Assembly (NCBI RefSeq): GCF_027744825.2 | Contig: NC_071338.1 | Location: 24,180,001-24,244,000, forward strand | DNA: 64,000 bases | Reading direction: 5' to 3' | Source: Synchiropus splendidus | Lineage: Eukaryota; Chordata; Actinopteri; Syngnathiformes; Callionymidae | Shown here: positions 13,501 through 26,119 of the stretch, in pieces | How the letters are laid out: the number at the start of each line of letters is the position of its first letter | Numbering within the stretch: the stretch's first letter is position 1 | The notes under the pieces: generated by a model | What the model was told of the DNA's origin: nothing | Database searches by the model: none | What the model saw: only the letters and a program-made list of their open reading frames with translations | Translations under genes and position numbers: made by a program

Positions 13501-15977
13501 TGCTGAGTCAGCAGAGACTGACCTGCAGCCCGCTCACGCGGCTGCCATCTGTCACAAGTTCAGGAAGTGAAACTAGTAGAGTCCTCTTCCCTCCTCTGCC
13601 AAATATATATATATATTTTTTTGTTTTGTTTATTATTTTTTAACTCTATGTTGTCCAACCCCATCTTAATGGTCAGGGTCAATAGAATCATTTGTCAACA
13701 AGCTCAGGAGAAACTGACTTGGCCACCTGAGTTAGCTTTTAATTTGAAAATTCTGAAAGAACTGTGGTACACAAATAAAGGAACCAATTGAAACGTTTAT
13801 CACGTTACACATCACAAAAAAGTATGACAAAATATTAAAATAATATTGTAATATTAATATAATCTTTTATGAAACGAAGTAAACATCGAAACATTTTTTG
13901 TTTGTTTCTTGAGCCTGTTTGTAATGGTATACTTTGTTTCAGCAGCTTCAAGCGGGATGCAGGGTACAACCTGGACAGCCCTCCGGACCATGGATAGACA
14001 ACCACTCACCACTGAGGGACAATTAATAGACACCAATTTGAATGGACGGGACACAGCGCAAATCTAGGGCTGCAACTAGCCACTACTTCAATAGTCAGCG
14101 ACTACCATAATGATTCGGCCACTAGTCACTAGGCACATGACATGTACGAGTTGACACGCCAATATTTCTGATTGTAGTGTTGTACATACAGAATATAAAT
14201 GAATAGGAATTAAATGTGTAGTGAAGACTTGCGTGGTGTTAAATGCTGTTTTGTAACTACAATGCTACGTGGACGATGACATCACCACTAGTCGACCACT
14301 AATTTAATAGTCGATGATAGCCGACAGTCAACAAGTCGTGGCAGCCCTATTCTGTCAATGCAATCTCAAGCCGGAATTGAACCCATGAACTTCCAGCTAT
14401 GAGACTAGGACCACAGTGCTTCACTTACTTTGCATGGTGATACATTTTCCACAATACTTCCCCCTGCTTAGAAATAGATACTCATCTTTTCACCACGTGT
14501 TTGTTTTGTAAAACTTCTTTCTCATTACGTTTATTCCCTCTCCTCACTACTGCAAAAGTTGGCTGCATGAATCGAACATGCAGCAGGATCACCTGGAAAC
14601 CAGAGCGCAGCAACATGAAAGAGCAGCAGGTTGAGTGAGAGACACCTACTTGGGTATGGGGGAGAAGATGCTGAGCCCCGCACGGAACTTCTTGATCGTT
14701 CCCCCAGCTTTGAACCAGCTGTGCCTCTTCTCTTGCTGGGCTTTGAGGAACTCATTACTGAGGTGCTTCCACTGCTGAGACGTGAACGTGCTCAGGATTC
14801 TGTGAAGCGAGAGGACTGGTGAGTGAAGCTTTCCAAGTCATCTCATCTCCATTCAAGACACACTGCAACTCCAAACCAAACATGAGGCCAAAAGTTGTGT
14901 TCTTGTCTCTGTTCAAAAAGGGTTTATCTTCAGACTTGTAACTAGATGCTCAATAAAGTCTGCTGCCTCCCTGCAGTGGAACATTCACATGCGTGCATCA
15001 TGTGACTTACTTTTTAAGCTGAAGTCCGAGGCTGAAGCCATCTTTGTTGGACGGCTGGAACACTTCTACGGACGGCTCTGTGCAGAGATGACTAAGGTTA
15101 TTCCACAGTCCTGCAGAAGGCTTACTTGCCCACCCACCCGCCCCGTCTCTCGCAGCACGCACTCGCCTCCCGTGCTCTGCGAGCAGCACAAACATGATTA
15201 ACAACCAACATCCACCCTGACATCTTTACTCACCGGGGCCATCGAGGTACTGAGAAAGAGAAAAGCGCAGTCTCAGAATAATGGGCTCGGTTCTGATGAC
15301 TTTCCAAGCCGTGGCAACCTCCTCCTGAGTCACACAAACATACAGAGTTAACAATGCGCCTCTTCCACAGACAAATAGACAGAGATCACAAAATGCATTA
15401 AACATAAGGAGTGACTCAGCAAATCATTACAGGCCTCTTGGGGAAACTCACATCTAAGAAACTGATGTTGATGTGAAGGTCGATGTCCACGTCATCAATC
15501 GTTCCATACTCCCTGTGGAGACAACAGCAGGCGATTAGTCTTAACCATATTGACCCGCTAATCTTGAATTTACTTATTACTGCTTCTAACAGTAATGCCA
15601 TTACAACTGCTCTCAAATGTTCCCTTGCTAGCTTTGTTCCCGCTTGTTTTTTGAGGTTTCACCCAGAGTATATTCATTAATCGGATCATTATTTTATATA
15701 TATATATTTTTTTTTATTTTATTGTAGTGTTTTCATAGTTCATGCTCCATCTTTCTTCATGTTATTTTCTCTTTGCAATAATCCTTTTTCAATGACACAA
15801 TTTCAAAAATTTCTATGTTTATTTACATATTTCAATGACATAATGTTAAAAACATTTAAAAGCTTTAAGTTCTTCATATAATTCATTTCTGTTGCTATTC
15901 GCCGATTCTGTCTCATATTTTACTGTTATTATTATTATTAGTAGTAGTAGTAGTAATAATAATAATAATAAAGGGAC

Positions 15978-16056
<79 letters not shown>

Positions 16057-19000
16057 GAAAATATTATTATATTGCTCTCGTTTTATTTTTATGTTAGAGT
16101 GCCATGAATGTAACATAGAACTTACCTGACAGACACAGCACTGTCGGTGTAAATGTCTTTCACTGCTTCGATATCTGCATCCAGCTGTGGGTGGCGATAG
16201 AGATCTGCTGCACAGCTCCCCTGTCCAGCCAGATAGGAGAGTGAAAAAAATAAATGAGAATTAAACCTCCATTAAATTCAAACTAATATTTCTAATTCGC
16301 TGGTTATGCACAGATAAATCATGAGCCTCTTCAATGGTCAGTTAATAACCGTTGCTTGTCTTACTTTGATTCCATAAACTTATAACAGAAAGGGCTCACT
16401 GAAAAAAACATCAGCCATTTTGTACTGAAATAATTGACACCATTGCCATGATCCCGTCTCAGCTGTCATGAAAGTCCATTTAATAAGACTCACTGAACGT
16501 GGCATTAGTGCTACTAAATGTGGAGTTTCAGTTTGAAAATCATGATGGGTTTTTCATTAAAGCTCAGCGTGGCGTCCAATATAAGCCAGAGCTGGCAGAG
16601 ACACAGTAGAATAGCAATCCAACAGTTAACGTTCTTTAAAGTGGAGCACAAAGTAATGTGCAGAAGAGAGACGGACTGCAGGGAGTCAGGAACAGATTTT
16701 CAAGTTGGCAGATATATTCGTGAAAACAAAAAAAAAAAACAAAATCATAAATGAGAAAGAAAAAAATACACATAATCAATGGTTATTAAAGATTTTAATG
16801 ACATTGTACACCTGCAATTAAAAGGAAAGTTAAAAAATGTGAAGAGTCAAACTATTTAAACCAATTTAGTAGCAGTATTTATAGGATGTACATTAATTTT
16901 GATTTTGATTGTGATAACTCAACCACTGATAGAGAGAAACTTTACAGACAGGAATGTACACCAGAAAATATAATATTGAAAATCCTGTGACTCGTTCATC
17001 AAGGCAATTTTGGGGCCCATGATGTTTGCTGATGGCGTAGTGATTTATAGTGAGAATTAGGAGGTGATGGAGGAGATGCTTAGGGGGTAGAGGTATGAGT
17101 AGGAGGGCTCAATTATTTCAGTCATAGAGATGAGCGGAGGTGAAGAGAAGACAAGGCTGGGGCAACTGTTGAGGAGGTCGCTGACTTGCCGTGACAATCC
17201 CTGTTGCAAAGTGCTTTGAGGTTTGATGGGTAAAATGAGGCAAGACAAACTCTAGTTCGAAAGCATTTAAATATTGCAGTTTTTTTCTGAGCTGAAAACT
17301 ACTTTTTAAAAGTTCTGTCGGCTTTAAGCAAAGAAAACAAAGCATCTCGACAGGTTGGCTTAAGAATGTTATATTGGAAGACTTATTTGAAGAAATGAAA
17401 ATGGCTTTTTGTTCATCTCTCTCCATCAAAATATAACACTTATTTAAAAAAGTGAAAGACCTACTTTTTAAAGACGTTTTAATGTCTGAAGCAGGTAGTG
17501 AGTGTGAGTGAGGTACCTGGATGCCGTAGAGGAACTGTTCCGACTCGTTGTCGCCGTCCGACTCCTCGTCTGTCCAGCACTGCCCTTTGATGTCCTGTGG
17601 GCCCACACATTGTGGAAATGCGATTACAGCTCAGCGGAAAGAAAGTGCAACCTCCTTTCATCATCCTTTCATCTCACAATCCTTTCTCACATGTCCTTAT
17701 TTAGCCTCCTGCTCCAGCTCTTCAAAACACTGCTTTATTTGGACCCTCGGAGGAGAAACAGGATTATTTCCATCATCATTGTGGATGTCATTTAAAAGCT
17801 TCCTCCCGAGGATGGACAGATAACGTTCATCGTTTTATTACCATATATTTGCCACCAGCCTGTTGTTAATTCTAATGCATATCAATCCATATCATAATGG
17901 GGTTTGATAGAGCAGAAGCACGGCGAAACTAGCGGCAAAATAGAAACAGGATGTGGCGGACAGATCGTTGTTAAATTGCTCAAATACTGAGGACAAAATA
18001 TTATGACTCATTTAGCAAATATATGAATACGTATAAAGGAATCATTAAAATGAAAAAATATAAATAGAAATTTCGATTACAGTTGACAATAATAATACAA
18101 AATGTACTATAAAAAATACATAACTGAATAAATAATAAACTGACCATAACGAGTCAGATTATTATTTATTATCATCCTGTGAAATAAGAAATAATTTACC
18201 AATTATTGACTAATTCTGAAAAATATGTCTATTTTTTCTTATATGAATAATAAATAGTGGCATAAATAACAAATAGTAAATAAAATAACATAAACGAATT
18301 AGTATTACAGAAAAACAGTGCTTTTGTCAGCAAAAAAAAAAAAAAAGAAAATGAAGGTTTGTGCAATGAACTATGACAAACTTCTTTAAGATCCGATCTT
18401 TGTTCAGGAGCGGAATGCATATTCCGCAAATTATTATTTTATTTTATTTATTTTTCAATAAATGCTTTAACAGAACAATCACAATGTATTTTGTTAGTTA
18501 TTTGTGTTTTACTAAGTCATAAAATGAAGAATACTGCAGCATTGTGACCACATGTATCACATGGAAAGCTTAATTAGGAAGTGCACACCCGCCAGCAATA
18601 TTGTTTCTTCTACAGATAAATCGCTGAGTCATCACCAAGAGATTATGTGTTTTTCAGGACAGGAGGAGGGAGAAAGGTAGCCATTAGCCAGAGAGACCCA
18701 TGACCTCCATAGCCAGGCAACAGATTATATTGAAATGAATGAGCTATACTTAAGTGTTTTAGTGAAAGAGATTAGCAATGCAAAATATTTTCACCAGGTT
18801 GGAACACCAAAGGAGGGTGGGCATAATTGCAACAGGTACCATCAAACAGGAACCACCGGGGACCGCCGACATCCAGGCCAGTCACATGTTGCCAGCCGGG
18901 ACTAAGATCAAGACATTGTTCAGAGACATGTTTGAGTTTGTGCATTGCCAAGCAGCCAGAATCATCCTAGCTCGTTTCGTCCAAATTTCCTTTTTTTCTT

Positions 19001-21091
19001 TCAAGTTTCCACAAAGCTCAGAATCAGAATCAGAATCAAATTTATTGCCATGGTCAGTGGGGAGCCCACTGACTAGGAAAGTGCCTTGGAATAAAGTGCA
19101 ACAAAAAAACAAATAAAATAAAATAAAATAAATAGAATAACATAACAACAAGGCTGTTCACAGATGGAGACCAAAAGGAGCAGTACCACAGGAAACTGTG
19201 GGGGCAGTGTTGCTGTTGCTACCCGATACGTAGCTCCAATGACACACAAAGAAGACATAATAACGGCGGAAATTCTCTGTCCTCGAGTCGCGATAGATTT
19301 AACTGCTTCACCGACCACCACCTCCTACAAAGCTGCCTTTTGTGCAAGATATATATAGACATATATTATCAATACTTCTTCCACAGTCGCCATGTTTGTT
19401 GTGATGTTTGTTGTTTTCATCATAATCATTGTTTGAATCGGTCGAGTACAATTTCATACTTGAAGGGAGCATAAATGGTCCTTTAACATGGACATATCCT
19501 GACTTAAAAGCATGAACAACAGCAATGGGCTCAACAGCACCATGAGTGCTTGTTACAAAACTGGCACAGTGTTTTGTCCACCAATGAGTCACACTTTGCT
19601 GATGGAGTGTTGATGGGTTGAATGCTGCTGTGTATATTGTGCCAACAGATCACGGGGGTCAGAACTGAACCGCTCTACTATTTGTCGGGGCAGGATGGAT
19701 CCCCTTCATTACCATGACGACATTGTTCCTGTCTTTGCAGCATTGAGATTTGTGGTCATTTCAGTGAGTCAGTGGATGAATACAACACATTTCCACATGC
19801 AGTAGTAAACAACATCCCTCTACTTCCATGGCCTGCGTTGCCACCAGAATAGGCACCTTCACGCTGTTACCTCAGCCGATGCCTCTCAGATCGCCCACAC
19901 TTAAATCTCCCTTCCAGCAAGAGTGGAATCCAGCTCCTCCAGACATGATTCAGAGACTTCTGCATCAATGAGGTGATAACTTGCGTGATGAAGGTGACCA
20001 TACACACTAATGATTTTCCATTTTCAGCTTCTTCTTCTTTTCCTTTCGGCATCTCCCTTCAGGGGTGGCCACAGCGGATCATCCTCCACCATCTCACCCT
20101 GTCCTCTGCTTCCTCTTCTCTCAAACCTACAATCCTCATGTCCTCCTTCACCACCTCCATAAATTTCCTCTTTGGCCTTCCTCTCCACCTTCTGCCTGGC
20201 AGTTCCAACCTCAACATCTTCCTACCAATGTACCGGCTCTCTCTCCTCTGTACATGTCCAAACCATCTCCATCTAGCCTCTCTGACTTCTCTCTCTGTCT
20301 CCTAAACACCTGACATGTGCTGTTCCTCTGATCTACTGCTTCCTGATCCTATCCATCCTGCTCACTCCCAGAGAAAACCTCAGCATCTTCATCATTGCTA
20401 CCTCCAGCTCTGCCTCCTGTCTTTTCCTCAGTGCCACTGTTTCCAAACCATACAACACTGCTGGCCTGACCACTGTTTTGTACACTTTCCCTTTCATCCT
20501 TGCCGACACCCTTTTGTCACACATCACACCTGTCACACATCACACCTGACACTCCAGTTATTCCATCCTGCCTGCACCCGCTTCGTCACCTCTTTCTCAC
20601 ATTCTCCATTGCCCTGGACAGTTGAGTACTGAAAACCCCCCACCTTCTTTATCTTTACATCCTGTAACTTCAGATTTTCCATTTTGAGCATCATGGCCAA
20701 ATGAATTAAAGCTTTGCTGTTTTTGGTGGATTTGTTTTTGTTGATTTTTTTCATCACATATGGCATACATCAGTGCTCCAAATCTATACTGAAAGTTCAT
20801 TTATGTGCTCAGTAATCCACACTTTGACAGCCTGTAATTTTCAAAATACTTAGCGTACTTTAATGATAAGCGCAAGCAGTGAACAAGGGACAAAATGTGG
20901 TTCTGTTTATCAACCAAAATGAACACAACTTTTATTTTAAATCATTTAAAACCTTTTATCGACACTACTAAATCAGGTTTTTCATTGTAAATGAAAAATG
21001 TCTCTTAAGGGAGGGAGCTGAGGAAGAAAACTGACATTTGCTTCCAAAACACACAACACACAGACAGATGAACAGCTCTCAGTCTTACCAT
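2345..21091 (-). CDS. parp6: PARP6 mono-ADP-ribosyltransferase (22 coding exons, 637 aa)
   Basis: Exons (5' to 3' on the minus strand, high to low coordinates): 21091-21089 (ATG only), 17594-17517, 16220-16126, 15512-15452, 15324-15234, 15077-15011, 14799-14650, 12506-12356, 12155-12024, 11121-11026, 9972-9880, 9776-9651, 9382-9317, 9036-8969, 8661-8613, 8493-8381, 6697-6625, 4660-4591, 3296-3217, 3150-3087, 2687-2603, 2447-2345. All junctions are GT-AG and the summed length is 1914 nt with no frame break. The product starts MDIKGQ and ends in EIMRVIGTQIYSS. At 637 aa it is close to the ~630 aa of mammalian PARP6. Visible features are an acidic N-terminus (DEESDGDNESEQF), a CVVC cysteine pair near residues 292-295, and a C-terminal ART domain from about residue 400. 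The NAD-binding His480 lies in FHGSHIENW and Tyr515 in GKGIYLSPISS. Known role of the family: cytosolic mono-ADP-ribosylation of proteins, linked to dendrite growth and cell-cycle control. PARP8 is the close paralogue. The neighbouring pkm supports PARP6. Confidence 0.95.
7649..7745 (+). repeat. First arm of a ~90-bp direct repeat around an L2-like fragment
   Basis: The segment beginning ATAAATAAAGCTTTATTC recurs 593 bp downstream at 8242 with about 80% identity through the following 90 bases. It includes an L2-type 3' terminus plus adjoining unique sequence, so the repeated unit is larger than the LINE tail. It lies in the parp6 intron between the 8381 and 6697 exons. Confidence 0.6.
7773..8262 (+). 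mobile_element. L2/CR1-like LINE 3' end, degenerate
   Basis: The plus strand still encodes pieces of the C-terminus of an L2-type ORF2: WLPVHFRIHLKVLL, GRHGWAPDYIAEQLTPFEPA and, after in-frame stops, GDRGFSVQAPHFWNRLPEEI. The fragment ends in ATAAATAAAGCTTTATTC, the usual kind of terminus for fish L2 elements. It is 5'-truncated, contains stops and is therefore inactive. It sits in a parp6 intron, antisense to that gene. Confidence 0.8.
8242..8335 (+). repeat. Second arm of the ~90-bp direct repeat
   Basis: Matches 7649-7745 at an offset of 593 bp (shared ATAAATAAAGCTTTATTC and then diverged sequence including TATTTATAA and AGAAAAGG). The spacing equals the length of the L2-like fragment plus one arm, as expected for an old tandem duplication. 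Confidence 0.6.
10489..10530. repeat. (ATT)n microsatellite, 42 bp
   Basis: Fourteen uninterrupted ATT/TTA triplets lie in the parp6 intron between the exons at 11026 and 9972. The surrounding 10140-10900 stretch is extremely AT-rich and shows no other feature. Confidence 0.95.
12755..12985 (+). repeat. Dispersed fish repeat (intron of parp6)
   Basis: Contains a string of motifs typical of one very common teleost interspersed repeat: TATCACAGTGGTCAATGGGC, ACCCTGGACAGGTTGCCAGT, GTCCAATTAACCTA and GGGAGAACATGCAAACTCC. It has no coding capacity and lies in the parp6 intron between 14650 and 12506. I recognise the family by its consensus phrases but cannot assign a formal class. Confidence 0.7.
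13951..14423 (+). repeat. Second copy of the same fish repeat, split by a MITE
   Basis: The left part (13951-14064: AGGGTACAACCTGGACAG, GATAGACAACCACTCACC, GGGACAATTAATAG) resembles the family at 12755-12985. The right part (about 14360-14423: GGAATTGAACCCATGAAC followed by CACAGTGCTT) matches the distal end of that family. The 14065-14349 inverted-repeat element sits between them, giving a nested arrangement. Confidence 0.55.
14065..14349. mobile_element. hAT-like MITE, 285 bp
   Basis: The element starts TAGGGCTGCAAC and ends GGCAGCCCTA, an inverted terminal repeat. Its interior is rich in AGTCG/ACTAGTC palindromes (for example CACTAGTCGACCACTAATTT), typical of fish hAT MITEs of the 'AGGGCTGCAAC' type. 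No clean 8-bp target duplication is visible (cgcaaatc versus ttctgtca), so either the ends have decayed or the boundary is off by a few bases. Confidence 0.7.
15982..16053. repeat. (TA)n microsatellite, 72 bp, in parp6 intron
   Basis: A perfect TA tract begins about 70 nt downstream of the splice donor of the 16220-16126 exon (minus strand). Flanking 15938-15972 is a short AGT/AAT triplet run. Apparent open frames here are only Tyr-Ile repeats produced by the tract. Confidence 0.97.
19018..19160 (-). mobile_element. Non-LTR retrotransposon 3' tail (same family as 59080-59880)
   Basis: Read on the minus strand, this 5'-truncated copy runs through a (TTTTA)n-like stretch and AAAGTGGG-type sequence into a terminus made of TGATTC repeats. 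On the plus strand it shows GAATCAGAATCAGAATC followed by TTATTGCC and GGTCAGTGGGGAGCCCAC. The same phrases with few changes occur at 59082-59155, proving a dispersed family. Confidence 0.75.
20010..20710 (-). mobile_element. RTE-like LINE 3' end, degenerate
   Basis: Minus-strand frames keep pieces of the C-terminal reverse-transcriptase region: MKGKVYKTVVRPAVLYGLET, RQEAELEVAMMKMLRFSLG and VSRMDRIRK, in the order expected for RTE-type ORF2. Frameshifts and stops break the frame. A 16-bp unit TGTCACACATCACACC is tandemly duplicated at 20515-20546, one of the frame-breaking changes. The element lies in the first coding intron of parp6. Confidence 0.8.
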
Positions 21092-21187
21092 TGGATCTGC
21101 TGTACTGGAGCTCACTCAGGCATGTTCAGAACCTGGAGTCCAGTGGTTCATTTTGTCTTATTTCCAAGGCGATTGACGACCGGATAT
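21089..21187 (-). other. parp6: parp6 exon with the start codon and most of the proximal 5' UTR
   Basis: On the minus strand a polypyrimidine tract (TTATTCTCTCAACAG) ends at 21188. The exon then runs to the ATG at 21091-21089, which directly abuts a GTAAGA donor. The coding part of the exon is only the three bases of the initiator Met. Two short upstream ORFs precede it: an 11-codon one reading MNHWTPGSEHA and a very short one starting ATGCCTGAG. They may limit translation. The exact 5' boundary is inferred from the acceptor. Confidence 0.6.
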
Positions 21188-23471
21188 CTGTTGAGAGAAT
21201 AAATGTTTAATATACCATAACTCTGGGAGAAACAAAGCGCATCCCTCATCGGGGGATGATTTCACAAATGATGACCTCCTCCTTTTTCTTTAAATCGTCA
21301 GCATTTCACCTTGCCACGTATCCTAGCAACAGGCCTCTCTGCCTCCTTGCGGAGTGGCATTAATCACGCTGTAGCGAGTGTGTGGGAGACATGTGCTGTG
21401 TGCTTTGTTTAGGCCAGTGGGTTTGTTTTTTCTCCCATTTCCTGGTAGAAAAATCACATTCATTTCAAGTGGAACATCAAATGTTGGCCCTTCTTTACAG
21501 TGGTGCCCTCGTGGAGTATTATTAGACAGACAATTTTGGCTTTCTATTGTTAGCAGCAGGACAGGACTGTTTAAATATATATATATTAGAACAGCAGCCA
21601 GATGAGTCTATTACTGCCATTTATTTACAGTTGTTATGTTATTATACAGAATACAGTCGTCTATCTGACAAGATATACAGAGACTCCATCACCACATAAA
21701 ATGGATTTGGCTCTCCCTTTCTATTCAGTTGCTCCTGTACATGAATGCTCTGCATAAATCCATATATTATAAAACAAAAGAATAAAATACAATGAAAAAG
21801 TGGAATCAGATTAAACATTGGAAATAATACAAGACGTTAAATGGGTAAATAGACTTGAAAATACTAATGAAACCTGAAAAAGAAGGTGGAAAATGTATGT
21901 AAGAAATGTTTGCCTGTTTTACAATGTTTTTTTAAATATCTATACAGTGTCTAATTCACTGAAAACCGTTTCAACTCACTTTTAGAAATCATCACTTGGA
22001 TAAAAATGAATGAAAATTGGACACAATTAGACAAAAATGATTCACAAAAAAGTGAAGAAATAAATAAAAACTGATACCTAAATTAAGGCCTCACTGATGA
22101 CATTTCAAAACTAACATTTGGAAAAACATATTCACATAAAAATATTTGTATCTAAACAAATAGCAATCAACCATAACATTATGGTTATACTTGAATGACT
22201 CTTCATTGATTTGAAAAGTGACCTTGTTTTGGTCAACTCTGGGCTTTATGCTGTATCATCGCATTTATAATCTTTGTATTTGCCGTTTTATAACAGACCC
22301 TAAAGATGGTCATCTCGACTTGTCTGTGGTGAAAAACAAGGTGCAACAACCAAGAATTAGTTACGTCTAAAGACGACTTTTTAAAAGCCATTTCTTTTAC
22401 GACTTTTCTCATTAATAAGAACCTTGTTTACCTCTTAAAGCGTGGGCTGACCATCCATATGAGGAGACACACCAACACAGTATCAAGCTGCTGGTATTGT
22501 CAGAAATATCAGACAATATTAAAACCCCTAATGTCTTAGCACAGAATTAAAAAAAAAAAATACTAGGTATACAAAATAATTTGTATTTATTGTTAATGCC
22601 ATCCTGTACTGTAAGATGACCGTTTCAAATAATTCAAGAAACTGAATTTGCTTGTATGCTTTTTTTTCCAAGTATATTTTTCTCACAATCATACCCAATA
22701 ATGATTTTCCTTATCCTCACCTACATGCTAAAAGGCAAACCAAGAAGTCAACAACTGCTTCTTTTAGAGTTCGCGACAAAATCGAAGGCATCTGTTGAGT
22801 CTCTGGGTTCATCTTTATTCCGTTACCGTGGCAACCACTGCCCAATCAATATGCTTATTTACTTTCATTTAGATTTCCTCCTTCAATCTTTAGTACTTGT
22901 GGATCCTACAAATCATTTCATGGATCCATAACGATGATAGAAAAGCAAAGCAGAAACTCAAATCTGCGCCAAGACACGTTGATGACGGTGCTACAGGGAG
23001 TAAACAAAGAGAATCTTCAGACATGGGCATGAATGGCTGAGCTCATCCCAACATTTTTGAGAGAACATCATGGGTGTACTGAAACAAAGGCTTGGCATCA
23101 TGAATCACGGAGAGCTGTAGATTGTTTGTGTCTCATCATTGTGTCCAACAATGACGGCATGTCCTGAAGACACACAAGACACCCAATTACTGGTGTATTT
23201 TAACATCCACTGCACGAGCTCTTTCCTCCCCTGTATGTTAAATGCCTGCTGCCATGTTCTCCTCCATGCTAGCAGACATCCCCCCCTCTTTCCCCCTAAG
23301 CTCTTTCACATGCCAACAGTTCACAGCGACAGACCCCCCTCCTCTCAACAACACAACAATTGCCCTCATTCCATCCTCTGATAATTATTTAGCACAAATA
23401 TAAATGATGTCAAGCAGCTTCTCCCTCCCCCCACGATGCCCCCCCCTCCCTGCCCACTCATCCAGACTTAC

Positions 23472-23650
23472 CTTCACAGAGGGATGGAGACCGGGACTCT
23501 GTCCTTGCCTCTGCTGCCTCCCCCCTCTCTTCAAGAGCGCACCTTCCTCCCTCCCTTAAAATCCCGAGGCAAAGGCAAATATTTAAAGACGCAGACCTAC
23601 AATGTTGCTTTTTAAAAGCCTGTCTCATCAGAGCAAAGCCGCCGCTGTGT
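23472..23650 (-). promoter_or_regulatory. parp6: Candidate parp6 first exon (non-coding) and promoter
   Basis: The minus strand has an excellent donor, CTGTGAAG followed by GTAAGTCTGG, with the exon ending at 23472. Upstream lies a purine/GC-rich 5' UTR-like stretch and a TTTAAATATTTG motif near 23577-23590 that could act as a TATA-type element. The transcription start is a guess. The exon would splice to the acceptor at 21188. Confidence 0.5.
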
Positions 23651-26119
23651 TTATCTATTGCAGATCTCGGCTCCTACTGCTGTCTTATATTTTGCCTGAC
23701 AACACTGATGGGTCTGAGCATGCTCAGTAGAAAGAGGCAGCCGTTCACGTGACCTGCAGCTGACTGCACTGCTGCTGAGAAAAAGGAGGAGAAAAAACAG
23801 AGGAAAAATGGCTGCGTTTGTGTTTTGTCATCTTCCTGTGTGTCTCTAATGAACGGTGTTGAGCATGACTGGAGGGTTTTACATGCGGCCATCTATACAA
23901 ACAGACACTCTTTTGTTAATAACATTAATATTGTGAGGCCATTTGACAAACAAAAACAGTGCATCCAAATCAATCTACTTATATTAACATCAACAAATAC
24001 CCTGACTCCCTTTCACTTCTTATCTACAGAGTACAGTCTTTTTGCGAGACAATAGCAATGAGGAGATAATCTGTCTCTACCCTCATTAACTCAGGTCTCT
24101 ATTTAGGGACTGACCAGATTATAAGAGCGCTTGATTGTCAAGAGAGAAGGAGAGCATGACGAACACGACAGGCAGCGCCGACATGGCAAATACATTACAC
24201 ATACCACCAGCTTCACTTCACCTATCAATCTAGACAATCAGTAATATTATTTTAGATATCAATGAAATGGCTATAATAATGTGATCATAAGGAAATATGT
24301 ACTGAACAAAGGGGAAACTAAATGAATGTATTTCAAATGTGGTAATGTAGTGTCATGGAAATACAATACAATAATATTTAAATAATGTTAAAATAATATT
24401 TGCATTTTACACATGTACAGTTCATAATAAGTGCACATTTGTGAAACCAAATATTTCACTGAGGGCAGAAACTAGCAAAGAAATGGAGGAAAAACACAGG
24501 TAAATGCAAGAGTAAATAAACACTGATATAAATCAGACAAATAATAAGGACAAATAATAAATAAGTACATGTTTTTTAAAGCTCTCCTCTGATTTCATAT
24601 GTACACAGAAATGTGAGTGAGACACACACAATTATATAAATTAGTAAATATGAAGTAAAACATGTAAATGACATAAATGAAATGACATAGCGACATAATG
24701 AAATGCATAGAAAAATAGAAAAGGAAAGATATATACTGTGCATAAATGGAAATACATTTCAAATATGATAGGTAACTGCATAAATAGATAGCTACAGTTA
24801 GCTCTAGCTCCAAGCTGAACAGCTCTAACTACCTTAGTGTTTCACATTCGACACACGTCTTGCTGACCAGTTTAAAAGCACTTCTAATGTGGGCCACATT
24901 TTCTGAGAAATACAAGGATTAGCAAACATCTCTTGCTCAGACTGATAATAAAATTCAGAGAACATCCTCACCAGAGTCTTTCACCTTCAGTCGCAGGTAT
25001 TATCGCATACTAATACTGAATGACAGGCTGGGCCTCGGCATCACAATGGGAAGACTGGATGGCAAATCTGTCCCTCACATGGACATCACTGGCCTCAGGA
25101 TTTGGAAAACAGCAGGCTCATGAAGAAGCCACAGGAGGTTCTGCAATATGGGAAGTGGAAGTAGCTCAGCTACAAGCAAGTAAGTGATTAACAATGTTAA
25201 TATTTTCATTATGGCAGATTGCAAAGTAAAGATTATATTACGCAAACACACACTAAAAAAATATCTTTCCTTTTGCAAGACCACATATCTGACTTTACTT
25301 CTATCTTTCGTGACTCCATTGTTTGAAGTTTGAATTTCACATCAAATGTAAACAGACACTGGATCGCCGACAAAGAAACTTGCACAATACCCTCTTTCTA
25401 ACTAAACGCAAACACATATTTTGCATTCTATGGCACATGTGATGGTTCCAGCTCACAGCTGTGATTTAATTAAAATATAAAGGGCTAAAAAATATGTACA
25501 ACTCACATCTAAATGATGCTACTGTCTCGTCAGACTAAAGGCTGTTTATTGTCATGTTAAGAATTGTGAAGGAGTGGAAATATATGCAAGTATGTTCACA
25601 AACCATTGTACCTTTAAGCCCTAAGAATAATTTAATGTTTAATATAATATCTAATATAATGGATAAGCAAGGAATACATGCAAATTTAGGTTTAAAAGCG
25701 ATTTTGTTTTATCGAACTATTGTCAATATGACATGTATGGTTACCGAACACTAGATGGCGGCATTGACTAGCGCCTCATAGCAGCTGCATTAATATTATA
25801 TTACGGCATCATTTTACAGTCGCACTCAATGTAGTGGACGCAATGACCAAGTCAGCTTGAATGCCGTGTATCAGCCTCTCGCGAATGACTTATGTACTTG
25901 AATTTCTCGGATGACTTTTCCTCGATAATCGAAGCTGCTATGAAGCGTGAAGGTCATTTTTTCGACAAAAAAGGATTATGGTAAAAGAGCTGAGCCATGC
26001 GTGCTAACATTTCCAGGCCAAGCTGTGGAACATTTTGTCTGTTTTTCATACCAGTGTTCAGGAAACTTGCCGCACGCCTCTTGGTCACATGTTGTACTCT
26101 CTGCTCTTCTGATGCCATC
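23651..26119. other. Intergenic DNA between divergent parp6 and pkm
   Basis: No exon, RNA gene or clear transposable element is visible. It contains AT-rich sequence (24230-24800) and a CTCF-like motif ACACTAGATGGCGGCA at 25748-25763, about 0.7 kb upstream of the predicted pkm first exon. Confidence 0.5.

Larger units (their letters stand above)
17595..21088 (-). other. parp6: parp6 first coding intron (3.5 kb)
   Basis: This intron separates the ATG-only coding segment at 21091-21089 from the exon starting GACATCAAAGG at 17594. It holds two LINE fragments (19018-19160 and 20010-20710), both in the transcriptional direction of parp6. The rest is AT-rich with no exon-like sequence. Confidence 0.75.

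Noticed and set aside
17118..17606. 162-codon minus-strand open frame
   Set aside because: Only its first part (17594-17517) is the parp6 exon; the rest reads into the intron past a good GTACC donor.
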